35,684 nt of DNA from Sphingobacterium thalpophilum (GCA_943325035.2 CALPNW020000009.1:1-35684); one strand, 5' to 3'. Positions 9,224 through 17,696 are shown, counted from the stretch's first letter. Numbers and translations: made by a program. The notes: a model not told the origin generated them from the letters alone.

Positions 9224-9230
9224 TGTTGTA

Positions 9231-9238
9231 CGAATATA
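9231..9238 (-). promoter_or_regulatory. Candidate -7 element of the asd leader promoter
   Basis: TATATTCG on the minus strand matches the Bacteroidota -7 consensus TAnnTTTG at all but one defined position. The same TAnnTTCG form occurs before paaR and obgE. No convincing TTTG (-33) is found at the usual spacing, so confidence is low. Readthrough from the kinase gene is the alternative source of transcription. Confidence 0.3.
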
Positions 9239-9252
9239 CAGATTTTAGTGAA

Positions 9253-10173
9253 TTATCCGAGTGAGATATCAAAATTCACCAGCTGAACAAATTCCTGCAA
9301 TCTGTTATCTACATCCGTTTTGGTGATCTCTCTCAAACGCTGTGTTCCAAATTTCTCAACACAATAAGAGGCCATCGCGCTTCCGATAATGATGGCTGTT
9401 TTCATATTCTCGAAAGAGATGTCTCTGGTTTTGGCCAGATGACCTATAAAGCCGCCTGCAAAAGTATCACCGGCTCCGGTTGGATCAAATACTTCTTCTA
9501 AAGGCAATGCCGGCGCAAAGAATACTTTGCTCTCATGAAACAGCAATGCACCGTGCTCTCCCTTCTTGATGATCACATACTTTGGTCCCATTTTCATAAT
9601 GGTAGCCGCTGCACGTACCAGCGAATAATCGCCGCTTAACTGGCGCGCTTCGCTGTCGTTCACCATCAGCACATCTACTTTAGCCAGTGTTTTTTTAAGA
9701 TCGTCCATCGCAATATCCATCCATAAATTCATCGTATCGAGTACGATCAGTTTTGGACGGGTTCTTAGTTGATCGATCACGCTTAATTGTACCGATGGAG
9801 CAAGGTTTCCCAGCATCAGAAATTCGCAATCCTGAAAACTTTCAGGAACCACCGGCTGAAAATCGCCCAGTACATTCAATTGCGTTTCTAAAGTATCGCG
9901 GCTGTTCATATCCATGTGATAGCGACCACTCCAGAAAAATGTTTTCTCATCTTTTTTGATCTGAACACCTTCCAGATCTACGCTACGGGCTGTAAGCTCA
10001 TCGAGTTCGGCCTGGGGAAAATCTCCTCCTACCACTGAAATTTGTTTTACAGGTACAAAATTGGTTGCACACCAGGCAATATAAGTACCCGCACCACCAA
10101 TGATTCTATCTGTTTTTCCAAAAGGGGTTTCGATGGCATCAAAAGCCATTGAACCAACAACTACTAAAGACAT
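9253..10173 (-). CDS. PfkB-family sugar/nucleoside kinase
   Basis: This is a 306-aa cytoplasmic kinase of the ribokinase/PfkB fold. The N-terminal GGAGTYIAWCATNF (about residues 26-39) corresponds to the family's substrate-side GG motif. VNDSEARQLSG (about 155-165) is the NxxE segment, and DPTGAGDTFAGGFIGHL (about 230-246) is the signature with the anion hole and catalytic Asp in GAGD. Length is normal for the family. The substrate (fructose, ribose, adenosine or another) cannot be assigned from motifs. The stop codon lies 29 bp before the asd leader ORF, so the terminator at 9104-9136 may also be its terminator. A -7-like TAATTTCG (10204-10197) precedes the start. Confidence 0.88.
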   Translation of the reverse strand: MSLVVVGSMAFDAIETPFGKTDRIIGGAGTYIAWCATNFVPVKQISVVGGDFPQAELDELTARSVDLEGVQIKKDEKTFFWSGRYHMDMNSRDTLETQLNVLGDFQPVVPESFQDCEFLMLGNLAPSVQLSVIDQLRTRPKLIVLDTMNLWMDIAMDDLKKTLAKVDVLMVNDSEARQLSGDYSLVRAAATIMKMGPKYVIIKKGEHGALLFHESKVFFAPALPLEEVFDPTGAGDTFAGGFIGHLAKTRDISFENMKTAIIIGSAMASYCVEKFGTQRLREITKTDVDNRLQEFVQLVNFDISLG

Positions 10174-10222
10174 AGATTAATTTTTTATATAGGCCGCGAA
10201 ATTAGGACATTGAGAGGAGATT

Positions 10223-10286
10223 ACCACCACCCCCTCCCTGCGAGCCACGCTTTCCTCTTTTGGTCGGTCAGGCCTGAAAGGAGGGG
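10223..10286 (-). repeat. GC-rich intergenic repeat, copy B (inverted relative to copy A)
   Basis: Read on the minus strand this is CCCCTCCTTTC, the shared core AGGCCTGACCGACCAAA, AGAGGAAAG, and a G-rich tail ending GGGGGTGGTGGT. It matches copy A (3421-3480) block by block, with the 17-bp core identical. It sits between the divergent kinase and paaR genes and contains no ORF. Confidence 0.75.
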
Positions 10287-10302
10287 AGTATTATGGTATT
10301 GA

Positions 10303-10345
10303 AACCACCCTGCCCTTCATGCCACCCCTATTGGCAGGAGGGGGA
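10303..10345 (-). repeat. Truncated relative of the GC-rich repeat, copy C
   Basis: On the plus strand, AACCACCCTGCCCTTCATGC (10303-10322) closely resembles the reverse complement of the end of copy A (AACCACCCCGCCCTTCGGGC). It then runs to an AGGAGGGGG block. The central core shared by copies A and B is missing. It lies 16 bp from copy B in the same orientation, so it looks like a decayed or internally deleted copy. Confidence 0.5.
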
Positions 10346-10394
10346 TTTGGATGTTGAATTAAAACTAACGATCCGGGAAATAATCAGATATTTT

Positions 10395-10425
10395 TTTGCT
10401 AACACGCGTTAGTATATTATCTTCG
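10395..10425 (+). promoter_or_regulatory. paa operon promoter with TetR-type operator
   Basis: TTTG (10395-10398) and TATCTTCG (10418-10425), separated by 19 bp, fit the Bacteroidota TTTG / TAnnTTTG promoter with one mismatch. The palindrome CTAACACGCGTTAG (10399-10412, 12 of 14 positions symmetric) lies between the two elements, where a bound repressor would block the polymerase. The -7 element ends only 4 bp before the ATG of the TetR gene, so the transcript may have almost no leader. This fits an autorepressed operon released by phenylacetyl-CoA, as is known for PaaR-type TetR regulators. Confidence 0.65.
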
Positions 10426-10429
10426 TTTT

Positions 10430-11023
10430 ATGGCAAGGATAAAAATCGAAAAAAACAGTTCCCGCAAAGAAGTGATAGTAACCAAAGCTGCTGCGCTGTT
10501 TCGGGAAAAAGGTTTTAAGGCCGCCAGTATGCGGGATCTGGCAGAATCGGTTGGTGTGGAAGCAGCCAGTTTATATAACCACATCAAATCTAAAACGGAA
10601 CTGCTGCACGAATTGTGCTTTGGCGTTGCCAATCGTTTCATGCACAAAATGGACGAAGTAGAGTCGATGAAAATTACGGCCATTGAAAAAGTAGAAGCGC
10701 TGATCCGTTTTCATATAGACGAAATGATCCACCACTACGAAGAAGTATATGTTAGTGACCGGGAGTGGAAGCACTTATCGGATCCTTATTTATCCAACTT
10801 TCAGAACCAGCGCAGAATGTACCGCAAGCGTTTTGCTGCTATCATTGAAACCGGTATCCGCAACAAAGAAATTAAATCTATAGACGCATCTACTGCTGTA
10901 CTGATTTTACTGCATGCGATCGGTGGAATTGAGAGCTGGCACCGTTCCACCCAAAAGATCAGCGCTACGGCATTAACAGATAATATGATCACCATTCTGG
11001 TTGGAGGATTAGAAACCAAGTAA
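10430..11023 (+). CDS. TetR/AcrR-family repressor of the phenylacetate operon (PaaR-like)
   Basis: This 197-aa protein has an N-terminal TetR helix-turn-helix (about residues 15-60: VIVTKAAALFREKGFKAASM then RDLAESVGVEAASLYNHI), with the usual recognition helix ending in LYNHIKSKTELL. The C-terminal ligand domain starts near residue 75. It is the first gene of the paa operon, 3 bp before paaE, and its start overlaps a promoter containing a palindromic operator. It very probably represses the operon and itself until phenylacetyl-CoA binds. The ATG at 10430 is needed to include the lysine/arginine-rich lead-in to helix 1; no later Met precedes the HTH. Confidence 0.88.
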   Translation: MARIKIEKNSSRKEVIVTKAAALFREKGFKAASMRDLAESVGVEAASLYNHIKSKTELLHELCFGVANRFMHKMDEVESMKITAIEKVEALIRFHIDEMIHHYEEVYVSDREWKHLSDPYLSNFQNQRRMYRKRFAAIIETGIRNKEIKSIDASTAVLILLHAIGGIESWHRSTQKISATALTDNMITILVGGLETK

Positions 11024-11026
11024 CCC

Positions 11027-12103
11027 ATGTCTAAAAATTTTCAGCCACTTACCATCAAAGACATCCGCAAAGAAACCGATGACTGTGTTTCTATTGCGTT
11101 TGATATTCCTGTGGAATTATCCAACCAGTTTGTTTTTAAACAAGGACAGTACATTACTTTAAAAACAACCATCCAAAACGAAGAGGTTCGCCGTTCGTAT
11201 TCTATCTGCAGCAGTCCTTTAGACGGGGAGCTTCGGGTAGCAGTGAAGAAAGTGGAAAATGGAATTTTTTCTACTTATGCCAATGAACAATTAAAAAAAG
11301 GCGACCAGCTGGAAGTGATGCAGCCCCTCGGAAAATTTTATACCGATCTGGATGCTGCAGAAGCCAGACAATACATTGCATTTGCTGCCGGAAGTGGTAT
11401 TACCCCTATTATCTCTATTATCAAAACAACCCTGCAGACCGAACCATTCAGCAGCTTCACACTGGTGTATGGCAACAGAAACCGCAACAGCATTATTTTT
11501 AAAGAAGCACTGGAGGCCCTGAAGAACCGTTTCATGGGCAGACTGAGCATTGTTTATATTTTATCACGCGAGAGAACAGATGCACTCATTCATTTCGGAA
11601 GAATTGATGGACAAAAATGCGGGGATCTCTGCAAATTGATCATTGATCCATTAATTGCACATGCCATTTTTTTATGCGGACCCGAAGACATGGTATTCGG
11701 TGTTAAGGACCAACTGGAAAAAACCGGTGTTGACGCAAAAAAAATACATTTCGAATTATTTACTTCCAGAAAAAAAGAAAAGACCACTACCAGCAATACC
11801 CTTTCTGCCTCAACAATAGCTAAAAGCAGGATCACCGTAAAACAGGATGGAGTTGCCGTAGATTTTGAGCTGGCATTTGAGGGCGAAAGCATTCTGGAAG
11901 CCGCAATGAAAAACGGGGCCGACCTTCCCTTTGCCTGCAAAGGCGGTGTGTGCTGCACCTGCAGGGCTAAACTGATAGAAGGCGAAGTAATCATGGAGGT
12001 GAATTATGGCCTGGAACCCGAAGAAATTGACCATGGTTTTATACTCACCTGCCAATCGCATCCGGTAACAGAAAAAGTAGTGATTGATTTTGATATTAAA
12101 TAG
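11027..12103 (+). CDS. paaE: Phenylacetyl-CoA epoxidase reductase subunit PaaE (also called PaaK)
   Basis: This 358-aa reductase passes electrons from NAD(P)H to the diiron oxygenase PaaABC. The domains in order are: a ferredoxin-reductase FAD domain with [10 protein letters not shown] (about residues 62-71); an NAD(P) domain with [15 protein letters not shown] (about 122-136) and FLCGPEDMV; and a C-terminal plant-type [2Fe-2S] ferredoxin with C-x4-C-x2-C in [16 protein letters not shown] (about 305-320) plus the distal Cys in LTCQSHP. Length is normal. It precedes paaA by 8 bp, whereas in E. coli paaE follows paaABCD. Confidence 0.95.
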   Translation: MSKNFQPLTIKDIRKETDDCVSIAFDIPVELSNQFVFKQGQYITLKTTIQNEEVRRSYSICSSPLDGELRVAVKKVENGIFSTYANEQLKKGDQLEVMQPLGKFYTDLDAAEARQYIAFAAGSGITPIISIIKTTLQTEPFSSFTLVYGNRNRNSIIFKEALEALKNRFMGRLSIVYILSRERTDALIHFGRIDGQKCGDLCKLIIDPLIAHAIFLCGPEDMVFGVKDQLEKTGVDAKKIHFELFTSRKKEKTTTSNTLSASTIAKSRITVKQDGVAVDFELAFEGESILEAAMKNGADLPFACKGGVCCTCRAKLIEGEVIMEVNYGLEPEEIDHGFILTCQSHPVTEKVVIDFDIK

Positions 12104-12111
12104 CAACAAGT

Positions 12112-13050
12112 ATGGAACAAGCCGTTCAGGAAGCATTTTTTCAGGATAAAATTGAAAAAGAAATAAAGATCGAACCCAAAGACTGGATGCCGGAGAAATA
12201 CAGGCAAACACTCATCAGGCAGATCAGCCAGCATGCCCATAGCGAAATCATTGGAATGCTGCCTGAGGCCAACTGGATCACCCGTGCGCCCTCACTGAGG
12301 CGTAAGGCAATTCTGCTGGCAAAAGTGCAGGATGAAGCCGGGCATGGTTTGTATTTATACAGTGCTGCAGAAACGCTGGGCATCAGCAGAGACCAGTTGT
12401 ATGATCAGCTGCATACCGGCAAAGCAAAATATTCTTCGATCTTCAACTACCCTACTTTAACCTGGGCCGATATGGGGGTGATTGGCTGGCTGGTAGATGG
12501 GGCTGCTATCATGAATCAGGTTCCCCTGTGCAGAAGCAGCTTTGGTCCTTATGCAAGGGCCATGGTGCGCGTTTGCAAGGAAGAAAGTTTTCACCAGCGG
12601 CAGGGTTTTGAAATATTGCTTACCCTCAGTAAAGGAACAGAAGCACAACGGAATATGGCACAGGATGCGATCAACAGATGGTGGTGGCCAAGCATTATGA
12701 TGTTCGGACCAAAAGATGATGAAAGCCCCAACAGCATCCAGAGTATGAAGTGGAAGATCAAACGTTTCAGCAATGATGAACTCCGCCAAAAATTTATTGA
12801 CGTTACTGCAGAGCAGATCAAAGTATTGGGATTCACTTTGCCCGACAAAGAGTTGAAATGGAACGAAGCCCGCCAGCACTATGATTTTGGCACCATTAAC
12901 TGGGATGAGTTCTGGCAGGTGATACAAGGCAACGGCCCCTGCAACAGAGAACGCCTTGATGCCAGAAAACAGGCATGGGCCAATGGTGCATGGGTGAGAG
13001 AAGCGGCCAGTGCCTATGCAGCAAAAAAAGAAAAAAATAAAACCATATGA
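12112..13050 (+). CDS. paaA: Phenylacetyl-CoA epoxidase catalytic subunit PaaA
   Basis: This 312-aa diiron subunit of the multicomponent oxygenase converts phenylacetyl-CoA to the 1,2-epoxide. The two metal-binding ExxH motifs are present: [17 protein letters not shown] (about residues 79-95) and [14 protein letters not shown] (about 160-173). The N-terminal part ([20 protein letters not shown]) and the C-terminal part ([19 protein letters not shown]) also match the family. Its stop overlaps the paaB start by 4 bp (ATGA), which suggests translational coupling of subunits that form one complex. Confidence 0.96.
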   Translation: MEQAVQEAFFQDKIEKEIKIEPKDWMPEKYRQTLIRQISQHAHSEIIGMLPEANWITRAPSLRRKAILLAKVQDEAGHGLYLYSAAETLGISRDQLYDQLHTGKAKYSSIFNYPTLTWADMGVIGWLVDGAAIMNQVPLCRSSFGPYARAMVRVCKEESFHQRQGFEILLTLSKGTEAQRNMAQDAINRWWWPSIMMFGPKDDESPNSIQSMKWKIKRFSNDELRQKFIDVTAEQIKVLGFTLPDKELKWNEARQHYDFGTINWDEFWQVIQGNGPCNRERLDARKQAWANGAWVREAASAYAAKKEKNKTI

Positions 13051-13415
13051 GCTTTCAGATAACCAAACAGTATTACGGCGATTACGGTGAAGCAAAAAAC
13101 GGCGCTGCTGATATTTCGGCAACCGGAACTGTAAAAGCAGAATGGCCGCTCTGGGAAATATTTATCCGCAGCAGACAGGGGCTTGATCATAAACATGCAG
13201 GTAGCCTGCATGCAGCAGATGCAGCTATGGCAATTGAAAATGCCCGTGACGTGTATACCAGAAGAATGGAAGGCGTAAGTATCTGGGCAGTAGAAAGCAA
13301 ATACATTCATGCCAGTAATCCGGATGAAGCAGCTGCTTTATACGACCCTGCCAATGACAAAGCATACAGGCATCCTACTTTTTATGACCTTCCGGAAGAA
13401 GTAAAATATATGTAA
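13047..13415 (+). CDS. paaB: Phenylacetyl-CoA epoxidase structural subunit PaaB
   Basis: This 122-aa small subunit bridges the PaaAC heterodimers. The family block [20 protein letters not shown] (about residues 31-50), followed by [20 protein letters not shown] and [13 protein letters not shown], is diagnostic. The first 30 residues (including a [10 protein letters not shown] stretch) are longer than in proteobacterial PaaB and may be a lineage feature. The gene overlaps paaA by 4 bp and ends 4 bp before paaC. Confidence 0.94.
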   Translation: MSFQITKQYYGDYGEAKNGAADISATGTVKAEWPLWEIFIRSRQGLDHKHAGSLHAADAAMAIENARDVYTRRMEGVSIWAVESKYIHASNPDEAAALYDPANDKAYRHPTFYDLPEEVKYM

Positions 13416-13419
13416 GCAC

Positions 13420-14163
13420 ATGACAACAGCCAATCAAATAAATTCCATCCTCCACCTCGCCGATAATGCACTCATCATGGGGCATAGAAACAGTGAATGG
13501 TGCGGACATGGACCTGTGCTGGAGCAGGATATTGCCATCTCCAATATTGCGCTGGACTATATTGGTACGGCCAGAAATTTTTACCAGCATGCTGCCCAAA
13601 AGATCAACCAGACACCTGCTGACTATGCAGGATTTCATCTGCCCGCAACCGAAGACAGCCTGGCTTATCTGCGTGATGTAAGGGATTTTAAAAATCACCT
13701 GATCACCGAACTGCCCAACGGAGACTGGGCGCAAACCACCCTGCGCATTTTTCTGTTCAGCACTTACCAGTATTTTTTATACCAGCAGCTGCAAAAAGAA
13801 GAAGACATTGCGATTGCCGGCATCGCAGAAAAAGCGTTGAAGGAAGTGAGCTATCATGTAAAATGGAGTGGAGACTGGGTGATTCGTTTAGGAGACGGCA
13901 CCCCCGAAAGCCAGGAGCGCATGAACAATGCCCTGGAACATCTCTGGCCTTATACCAGCGAACTTTTTCTGGATGCAGAGGAACAGATTCACCAGCTGTG
14001 GTTTCAGAAAGTGAAAACTGTTTTTGCGGAAGCCGGTTTACATATTCCCCAGACAAGCTGGGTACAAAAAGGAGGAACAACCGGAAATCATACAGAACAC
14101 TTAGGATATATTCTGGCAGAAATGCAGTTTTTACAAAGGGCATATCCAAACAGTGAATGGTAA
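13420..14163 (+). CDS. paaC: Phenylacetyl-CoA epoxidase subunit PaaC
   Basis: This 247-aa protein has the ferritin-like fold of PaaC, the structural partner of PaaA. Diagnostic segments are LADNALIMGHRNSEWCGHGP (about residues 11-30), EDIAISNIALDYIGTARNFY (about 35-54), and KEVSYHVKWSGDWVIRLGDG followed by TPESQERMNNALEHLWPYT. It keeps the fold but is not the catalytic diiron subunit. The last codons overlap the likely paaD start by 7 bp. Confidence 0.95.
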   Translation: MTTANQINSILHLADNALIMGHRNSEWCGHGPVLEQDIAISNIALDYIGTARNFYQHAAQKINQTPADYAGFHLPATEDSLAYLRDVRDFKNHLITELPNGDWAQTTLRIFLFSTYQYFLYQQLQKEEDIAIAGIAEKALKEVSYHVKWSGDWVIRLGDGTPESQERMNNALEHLWPYTSELFLDAEEQIHQLWFQKVKTVFAEAGLHIPQTSWVQKGGTTGNHTEHLGYILAEMQFLQRAYPNSEW

Positions 14164-14735
14164 CCGCCAACCCAATAATGATGAAACTCAATGACCCGAC
14201 TATTATAACCGTTCAACAGGTATGGGACCTGCTGGAAACCGTATCTGACCCGGAGATTCCGGTGATTTCTATCGTTGATCTGGGCATTGTAAGAAAAGTA
14301 GCGCTCATGGACGCTCCCCCTTTAAATGACACTACCGCTTTAAATGACACCCGTTCATTAAATGACCAGGGTGTGGTAGTAACCATTACGCCAACTTATA
14401 CCGGTTGCCCCGCCATGGACATGATTGCTGTGCAGGTTAGAATGGCTTTGATGGCAGCAGGATTTACTACGGTTAAGATTGTGCAGGAACTTTCTCCTGC
14501 CTGGACTACCGATTGGATGAGTGCAAAAGGCAAAGAGCAGTTACAGCAATATGGCATTGCACCTCCTATCGGAAGAAGTATAGATCAGACTTTTCTGGAA
14601 GACCTGAAAGTACCCTGTCCGCAATGTGGTTCCGTGAATACGGTGCTTGTTTCACAGTTTGGAAGTACTTCCTGCAAAGCACTTTTTAAATGTTGTGATT
14701 GCAAAGAACCTTTTGATTATTTTAAATGTCACTAA
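14157..14735 (+). CDS. paaD: PaaD (PaaJ) Fe-S assembly factor of the epoxidase, with a repeat-derived insert
   Basis: This 192-aa protein has an N-terminal MIP18/DUF59 domain (VWDLLETVSDPEIPVISIVD at about 18-37; TPTYTGCPAMDMIAVQVR at about 79-96) and a C-terminal zinc-ribbon-like tail (CPQCGS, CKALFKCCDCKEPFDYFKCH). PaaD is needed for a functional epoxidase, probably for cluster assembly. Between two strands of the DUF59 domain there is an unusual insert, PPLNDTTALNDTRSLNDQ (about residues 57-74), encoded by three near-copies of TTTAAATGACAC or TTAAATGACC (14329-14368). Two starts are possible: 14157 (overlapping paaC, used here) and 14178. Confidence 0.92.
   Translation: MVTANPIMMKLNDPTIITVQQVWDLLETVSDPEIPVISIVDLGIVRKVALMDAPPLNDTTALNDTRSLNDQGVVVTITPTYTGCPAMDMIAVQVRMALMAAGFTTVKIVQELSPAWTTDWMSAKGKEQLQQYGIAPPIGRSIDQTFLEDLKVPCPQCGSVNTVLVSQFGSTSCKALFKCCDCKEPFDYFKCH
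14329..14368 (+). repeat. Short tandem repeat inside paaD
   Basis: Three near-identical units begin at about 14329, 14347 and 14368 minus 10: TTTAAATGACACTACCGC, TTTAAATGACACCCGTTC, and a partial ATTAAATGACC. They encode LNDTTA, LNDTRS and LND. The period is 18 bp, so the reading frame is kept. This looks like in-frame tandem duplication in a surface loop. Confidence 0.7.
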
Positions 14736-14765
14736 CCCTATTTTTTTATTCTAAATAATTGACTG

Positions 14766-15542
14766 ATGTCTTTGATTATTTGCAGCGTTGAAAAAAATAT
14801 TGCTTTCATTACCCTCAACAGGCCCGATAAACTCAATTCCTTTAACCGCGAAATGGCTTTGTTGCTACAGGCTGTTTTAGACGAATGCGCAATGAACAGA
14901 GAGATCCGTTGCATTTATCTGACCGGTGCAGGAAAAGGATTTTGCGCAGGACAGGATCTGGCAGAAGTTGCAGACCCTGAGGGACCGGGCATGGAGAAAA
15001 TTCTGGGAGAACACTACAACCCAATCATAGAAAGACTTCGGGCGATGCCCAAACCAATTGTTGCAGCAGTGAACGGTGTTGCTGCCGGTGCCGGTGCCAA
15101 TATTGCACTGGCCTGTGATGTGGTAGTGAGTACTGCTTCTGCTTCTTTTATTCAGGCTTTCTCTAAAATAGGACTGATCCCCGATAGCGGCGGAACATTC
15201 ACTTTACCCAGACTCATTGGTATGCAAAGAGCAAGTGCCCTGATGATGCTGGGCGATAAAGTGAGTGCAGCAGATGCCTTGCAAATGGGAATGCTGTATA
15301 AAGTTTTTGATGACCTTGTTTTTACTGAAGAGAGTAAAAAAATTGCAGCAACACTTTCCCAGATGCCCACTAAAGCCCTGGGATATATCAAGCATGCGCT
15401 CAACCAGTCTGCCGCCAATACCATTTCGGAACAGCTGCAGCTGGAAGATGAATACCAGCAGAAAGCTTCCTCTACCGAAGACTTTAAAGAAGGGGTTGCT
15501 GCCTTCCTCGAAAAAAGACCACCTGTTTATACCGGACAATAA
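14766..15542 (+). CDS. paaG: PaaG-type epoxyphenylacetyl-CoA isomerase (enoyl-CoA hydratase/isomerase family)
   Basis: This 258-aa crotonase-fold protein is best assigned as PaaG, which converts ring-1,2-epoxyphenylacetyl-CoA to the oxepin. FCAGQDLAEVADPEGPG (about residues 59-75) and the oxyanion-hole segment NGVAAGAGANIALACDVV (about 103-120) are present. So is AFSKIGLIPDSGGTFTLPRL (about 131-150), with Asp140 at the position of the catalytic Asp of E. coli PaaG. A PaaF-type hydratase would be expected to have a Glu in the first catalytic position. The gene follows paaD by 30 bp in the same operon. Confidence 0.88.
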   Translation: MSLIICSVEKNIAFITLNRPDKLNSFNREMALLLQAVLDECAMNREIRCIYLTGAGKGFCAGQDLAEVADPEGPGMEKILGEHYNPIIERLRAMPKPIVAAVNGVAAGAGANIALACDVVVSTASASFIQAFSKIGLIPDSGGTFTLPRLIGMQRASALMMLGDKVSAADALQMGMLYKVFDDLVFTEESKKIAATLSQMPTKALGYIKHALNQSAANTISEQLQLEDEYQQKASSTEDFKEGVAAFLEKRPPVYTGQ

Positions 15543-15554
15543 AAATCAACTGCT

Positions 15555-15965
15555 ATGACGCCCAACGATGTAGTTACCCATATTCTTAAGACCGATGCTT
15601 TTTCTAACTGGTTAGGCATTACGGTGCTAGAACTAAAAGAAGGGTACGCTAAAATTCAGATGACCGTTCGTGCAGAAATGATGAACGGACTTGGCATAGT
15701 ACACGGAGGTATTGCATTTGCACTGGCAGACAGCGCTTTTGCATTTGCGTGTAACAACAGAAATAATTTATCGGTGGCGCTCGATAATTCCATCAATTAC
15801 CTGAAGCCTGTGTATACCCATGATGTGCTTATTGCCGAAGCCATTGAAATACACAATGGAAGAAGTACCGGACTTTATCAGGTAACCATGACTAACCAAC
15901 ACGGGCATACAGTAGCTATTTTTAAAGGCACCTGTTTCAGAACAGGAAAGCCTGTTGTAAAATAA
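15555..15965 (+). CDS. paaI: Phenylacetyl-CoA pathway thioesterase PaaI
   Basis: This 136-aa hotdog-fold thioesterase has the family motif MNGLGIVHGGIAFALADSAF (about residues 43-62). H50-G-G and Asp59 are in the positions of the catalytic residues of E. coli PaaI. It hydrolyses ring-hydroxylated phenylacetyl-CoA dead-end products and frees CoA. The length is normal, and the gene lies 12 bp after paaG and 6 bp before paaY. Confidence 0.93.
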   Translation: MTPNDVVTHILKTDAFSNWLGITVLELKEGYAKIQMTVRAEMMNGLGIVHGGIAFALADSAFAFACNNRNNLSVALDNSINYLKPVYTHDVLIAEAIEIHNGRSTGLYQVTMTNQHGHTVAIFKGTCFRTGKPVVK

Positions 15966-15971
15966 AATGAT

Positions 15972-16565
15972 ATGATCTATTCGTTCAAAGGCTTTATACC
16001 CGTGATCCATGAATCTTCTTTTGTGCACCCGCAGGCTGCAGTAACAGGCAATGTGATCATTGGTAAAAATGTATACATCGGGCCCGGTGCGGCCATCCGG
16101 GCCGACTGGGGATCCATCATCATCGAAGACGGTTGTAATGTACAGGAGAACTGTACCATTCATATGTTTCCGGGAACAGGCGTTCTGCTGAAAGCAGCCG
16201 CGCACATCGGGCATGGTGCCGTAATACACGGAGCTACCATCGGGCAAAACTGTTTGATAGGTATGAATTCGGTGATCATGGACAATGTAGTACTGGGTGA
16301 TGAATGCATTGTAGGTGCCATGAGTTTTATTAAGGCCGGCGAAATATTTGCACCGCGTTGTTTAATTGCTGGCAATCCGGCTAAAACCATTAAAGCCGTT
16401 AGTGATGAAATGATTGCCTGGAAAACCAAAGGCACTGCCCTTTATCAGCAACTGCCGGAAGACATGAAACAATACTGGCAGGAAACCACTCCCCTGCGGG
16501 AAATACCAGCCAACAGACCCTCGCAGGAAGTGCTTTTCAGCACCTGGAATGAAGCGAAAAACTAA
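15972..16565 (+). CDS. paaY: PaaY hexapeptide-repeat thioesterase (gamma-carbonic-anhydrase fold)
   Basis: This 197-aa left-handed beta-helix protein has repeated hexapeptides from about residue 15 to 140 (for example VIIGKNVYIGPGAAIRADWG). The zinc ligands are visible in CTIHMFPGTGVLLKAAAHIG followed by HGAVIHG. The C-terminal helix (LIAGNPAKTIKAVSDEMIAW) matches PaaY and CaiE. PaaY is a thioesterase that relieves inhibition by dead-end CoA esters and helps protect the epoxidase pathway. It is the last visible gene of the operon; obgE follows after 43 bp with a possible promoter of its own. Confidence 0.92.
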   Translation: MIYSFKGFIPVIHESSFVHPQAAVTGNVIIGKNVYIGPGAAIRADWGSIIIEDGCNVQENCTIHMFPGTGVLLKAAAHIGHGAVIHGATIGQNCLIGMNSVIMDNVVLGDECIVGAMSFIKAGEIFAPRCLIAGNPAKTIKAVSDEMIAWKTKGTALYQQLPEDMKQYWQETTPLREIPANRPSQEVLFSTWNEAKN

Positions 16566-16581
16566 CCAAATTACAATGTTG

Positions 16582-16589
16582 TATCTTCG
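16582..16589 (+). promoter_or_regulatory. Candidate -7 element upstream of obgE
   Basis: TATCTTCG, the same octamer as in the paaR promoter, lies 19 bp before the GTG start of obgE. No good TTTG is seen 19-21 bp upstream. obgE might therefore have only a weak promoter here and also be read through from the paa operon, since no terminator is visible after paaY. Confidence 0.3.
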
Positions 16590-16608
16590 CAGGCATTAAA
16601 CAGAATCA

Positions 16609-17613
16609 GTGGCAGAACGTAACAACTTTATAGACTATATCCGGATTTTTGCACGCAGTGGACACGGCGGAGCAGGTGTGAAGCATTTTATGCGCAACAA
16701 ACTGACTGCCATGGGCGGTCCTGATGGCGGAGACGGAGGAAGAGGCGGACATATTATTTTAAGAGGAAACAGTAATATCTGGACCCTCTTGCACCTGCGT
16801 TATTTTAAAAACGTGCTGGCAGAGGACGGGGAGAACGGAAGCAAAGACAATTGCACCGGTAAAGATGGTACGGATATTATTATTGATGTGCCTTTGGGAA
16901 CCATTGCCCGTGATGAAGAAACCGGAAAACAGGAAGCAGAGATTCTCGAAAACGGACAGGAATACATCTGGATCCGTGGTGGAAGAGGTGGACTGGGCAA
17001 TGCCCATTTTGCAACCCCTACCAACCAGGTTCCTGAACATGCACAACCGGGAGAAGACGGTATAGAAGGCTGGAAGAACCTTGAGCTGAAAGTATTGGCA
17101 GACGTGGGTTTGGTGGGTTTCCCCAATGCCGGTAAATCTACCTTGCTCTCTGTAATTACCGCAGCAAAACCTAAAATTGCCAACTACGCATTTACTACCC
17201 TTATTCCCCAGCTTGGAATGGTAGAATACCGCGACCAGAAATCATTCTGCATTGCAGACTTACCCGGAATTATTGAAGGCGCTGCAGAAGGCAAGGGCCT
17301 GGGTCATCGTTTCCTCAGACATATTGAACGAAATTCTATCCTGCTGTTTTTGATTCCTGCAGACAGTGCAGATCATAAAAAAGAATTCGACATACTTCGC
17401 AATGAACTGAAGTCTTATAATGAAGACATGCTTCAGAAAGACTTTATTATTGCCATCAGTAAAAGCGATATGCTGGATGACGAATTAAAAGAAGCCATCA
17501 GCCTGGAATTACCAACCGGTATACCCCATGTATTCATTTCTGCGGTTACCAACAAAGGACTTTCTGAACTCAAAGACCTGCTTTGGGATACCCTCAATAA
17601 GCCCGTTTCTTAA
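16609..17613 (+). CDS. obgE: Obg family GTPase (ObgE/CgtA)
   Basis: This 334-aa ribosome-associated GTPase is needed for late large-subunit assembly and stress control. The glycine-rich Obg domain fills the first 155 residues ([34 protein letters not shown]). The G domain follows, with the P-loop [13 protein letters not shown] (near residue 169), the switch segment [20 protein letters not shown], and [10 protein letters not shown]. The protein lacks the long C-terminal extension of some homologues, as is usual in Bacteroidota. The start is a GTG, because no ATG lies before the conserved [12 protein letters not shown] segment. Confidence 0.96.
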   Translation: MAERNNFIDYIRIFARSGHGGAGVKHFMRNKLTAMGGPDGGDGGRGGHIILRGNSNIWTLLHLRYFKNVLAEDGENGSKDNCTGKDGTDIIIDVPLGTIARDEETGKQEAEILENGQEYIWIRGGRGGLGNAHFATPTNQVPEHAQPGEDGIEGWKNLELKVLADVGLVGFPNAGKSTLLSVITAAKPKIANYAFTTLIPQLGMVEYRDQKSFCIADLPGIIEGAAEGKGLGHRFLRHIERNSILLFLIPADSADHKKEFDILRNELKSYNEDMLQKDFIIAISKSDMLDDELKEAISLELPTGIPHVFISAVTNKGLSELKDLLWDTLNKPVS

Positions 17614-17623
17614 TTTATTCACC

Positions 17624-17663
17624 CTGATTATCAATCAGTTACCACTAATTTTAAAAATAGTGG
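17624..17663 (+). other. Two weak hairpins after obgE
   Basis: CTGATT-ATC-AATCAG (17624-17638) and CCACTA...TAGTGG (17642-17663, 10-nt loop) follow the obgE stop codon and are followed by a pyrimidine-rich stretch. Together they may terminate or stabilise the obgE mRNA. Neither has a clean T-run, so the call is tentative. Confidence 0.3.
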
Positions 17664-17696
17664 GTTACCTTTCTTTCGTTTAGGTATAAATGTGTA

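Noticed and set aside
9020-9252. Lysine riboswitch (L-box) upstream of asd
   Set aside because: The region is too short for the roughly 170-nt five-helix L-box plus expression platform, and none of its conserved junction pattern is visible. A leader-peptide attenuator fits better.
12457-13122. Open frame of 221 codons on the minus strand
   Set aside because: It lies wholly antisense to paaA/paaB, which match their families perfectly. The translation is rich in Cys, His and Phe with no domain, so it is a shadow of the real genes.
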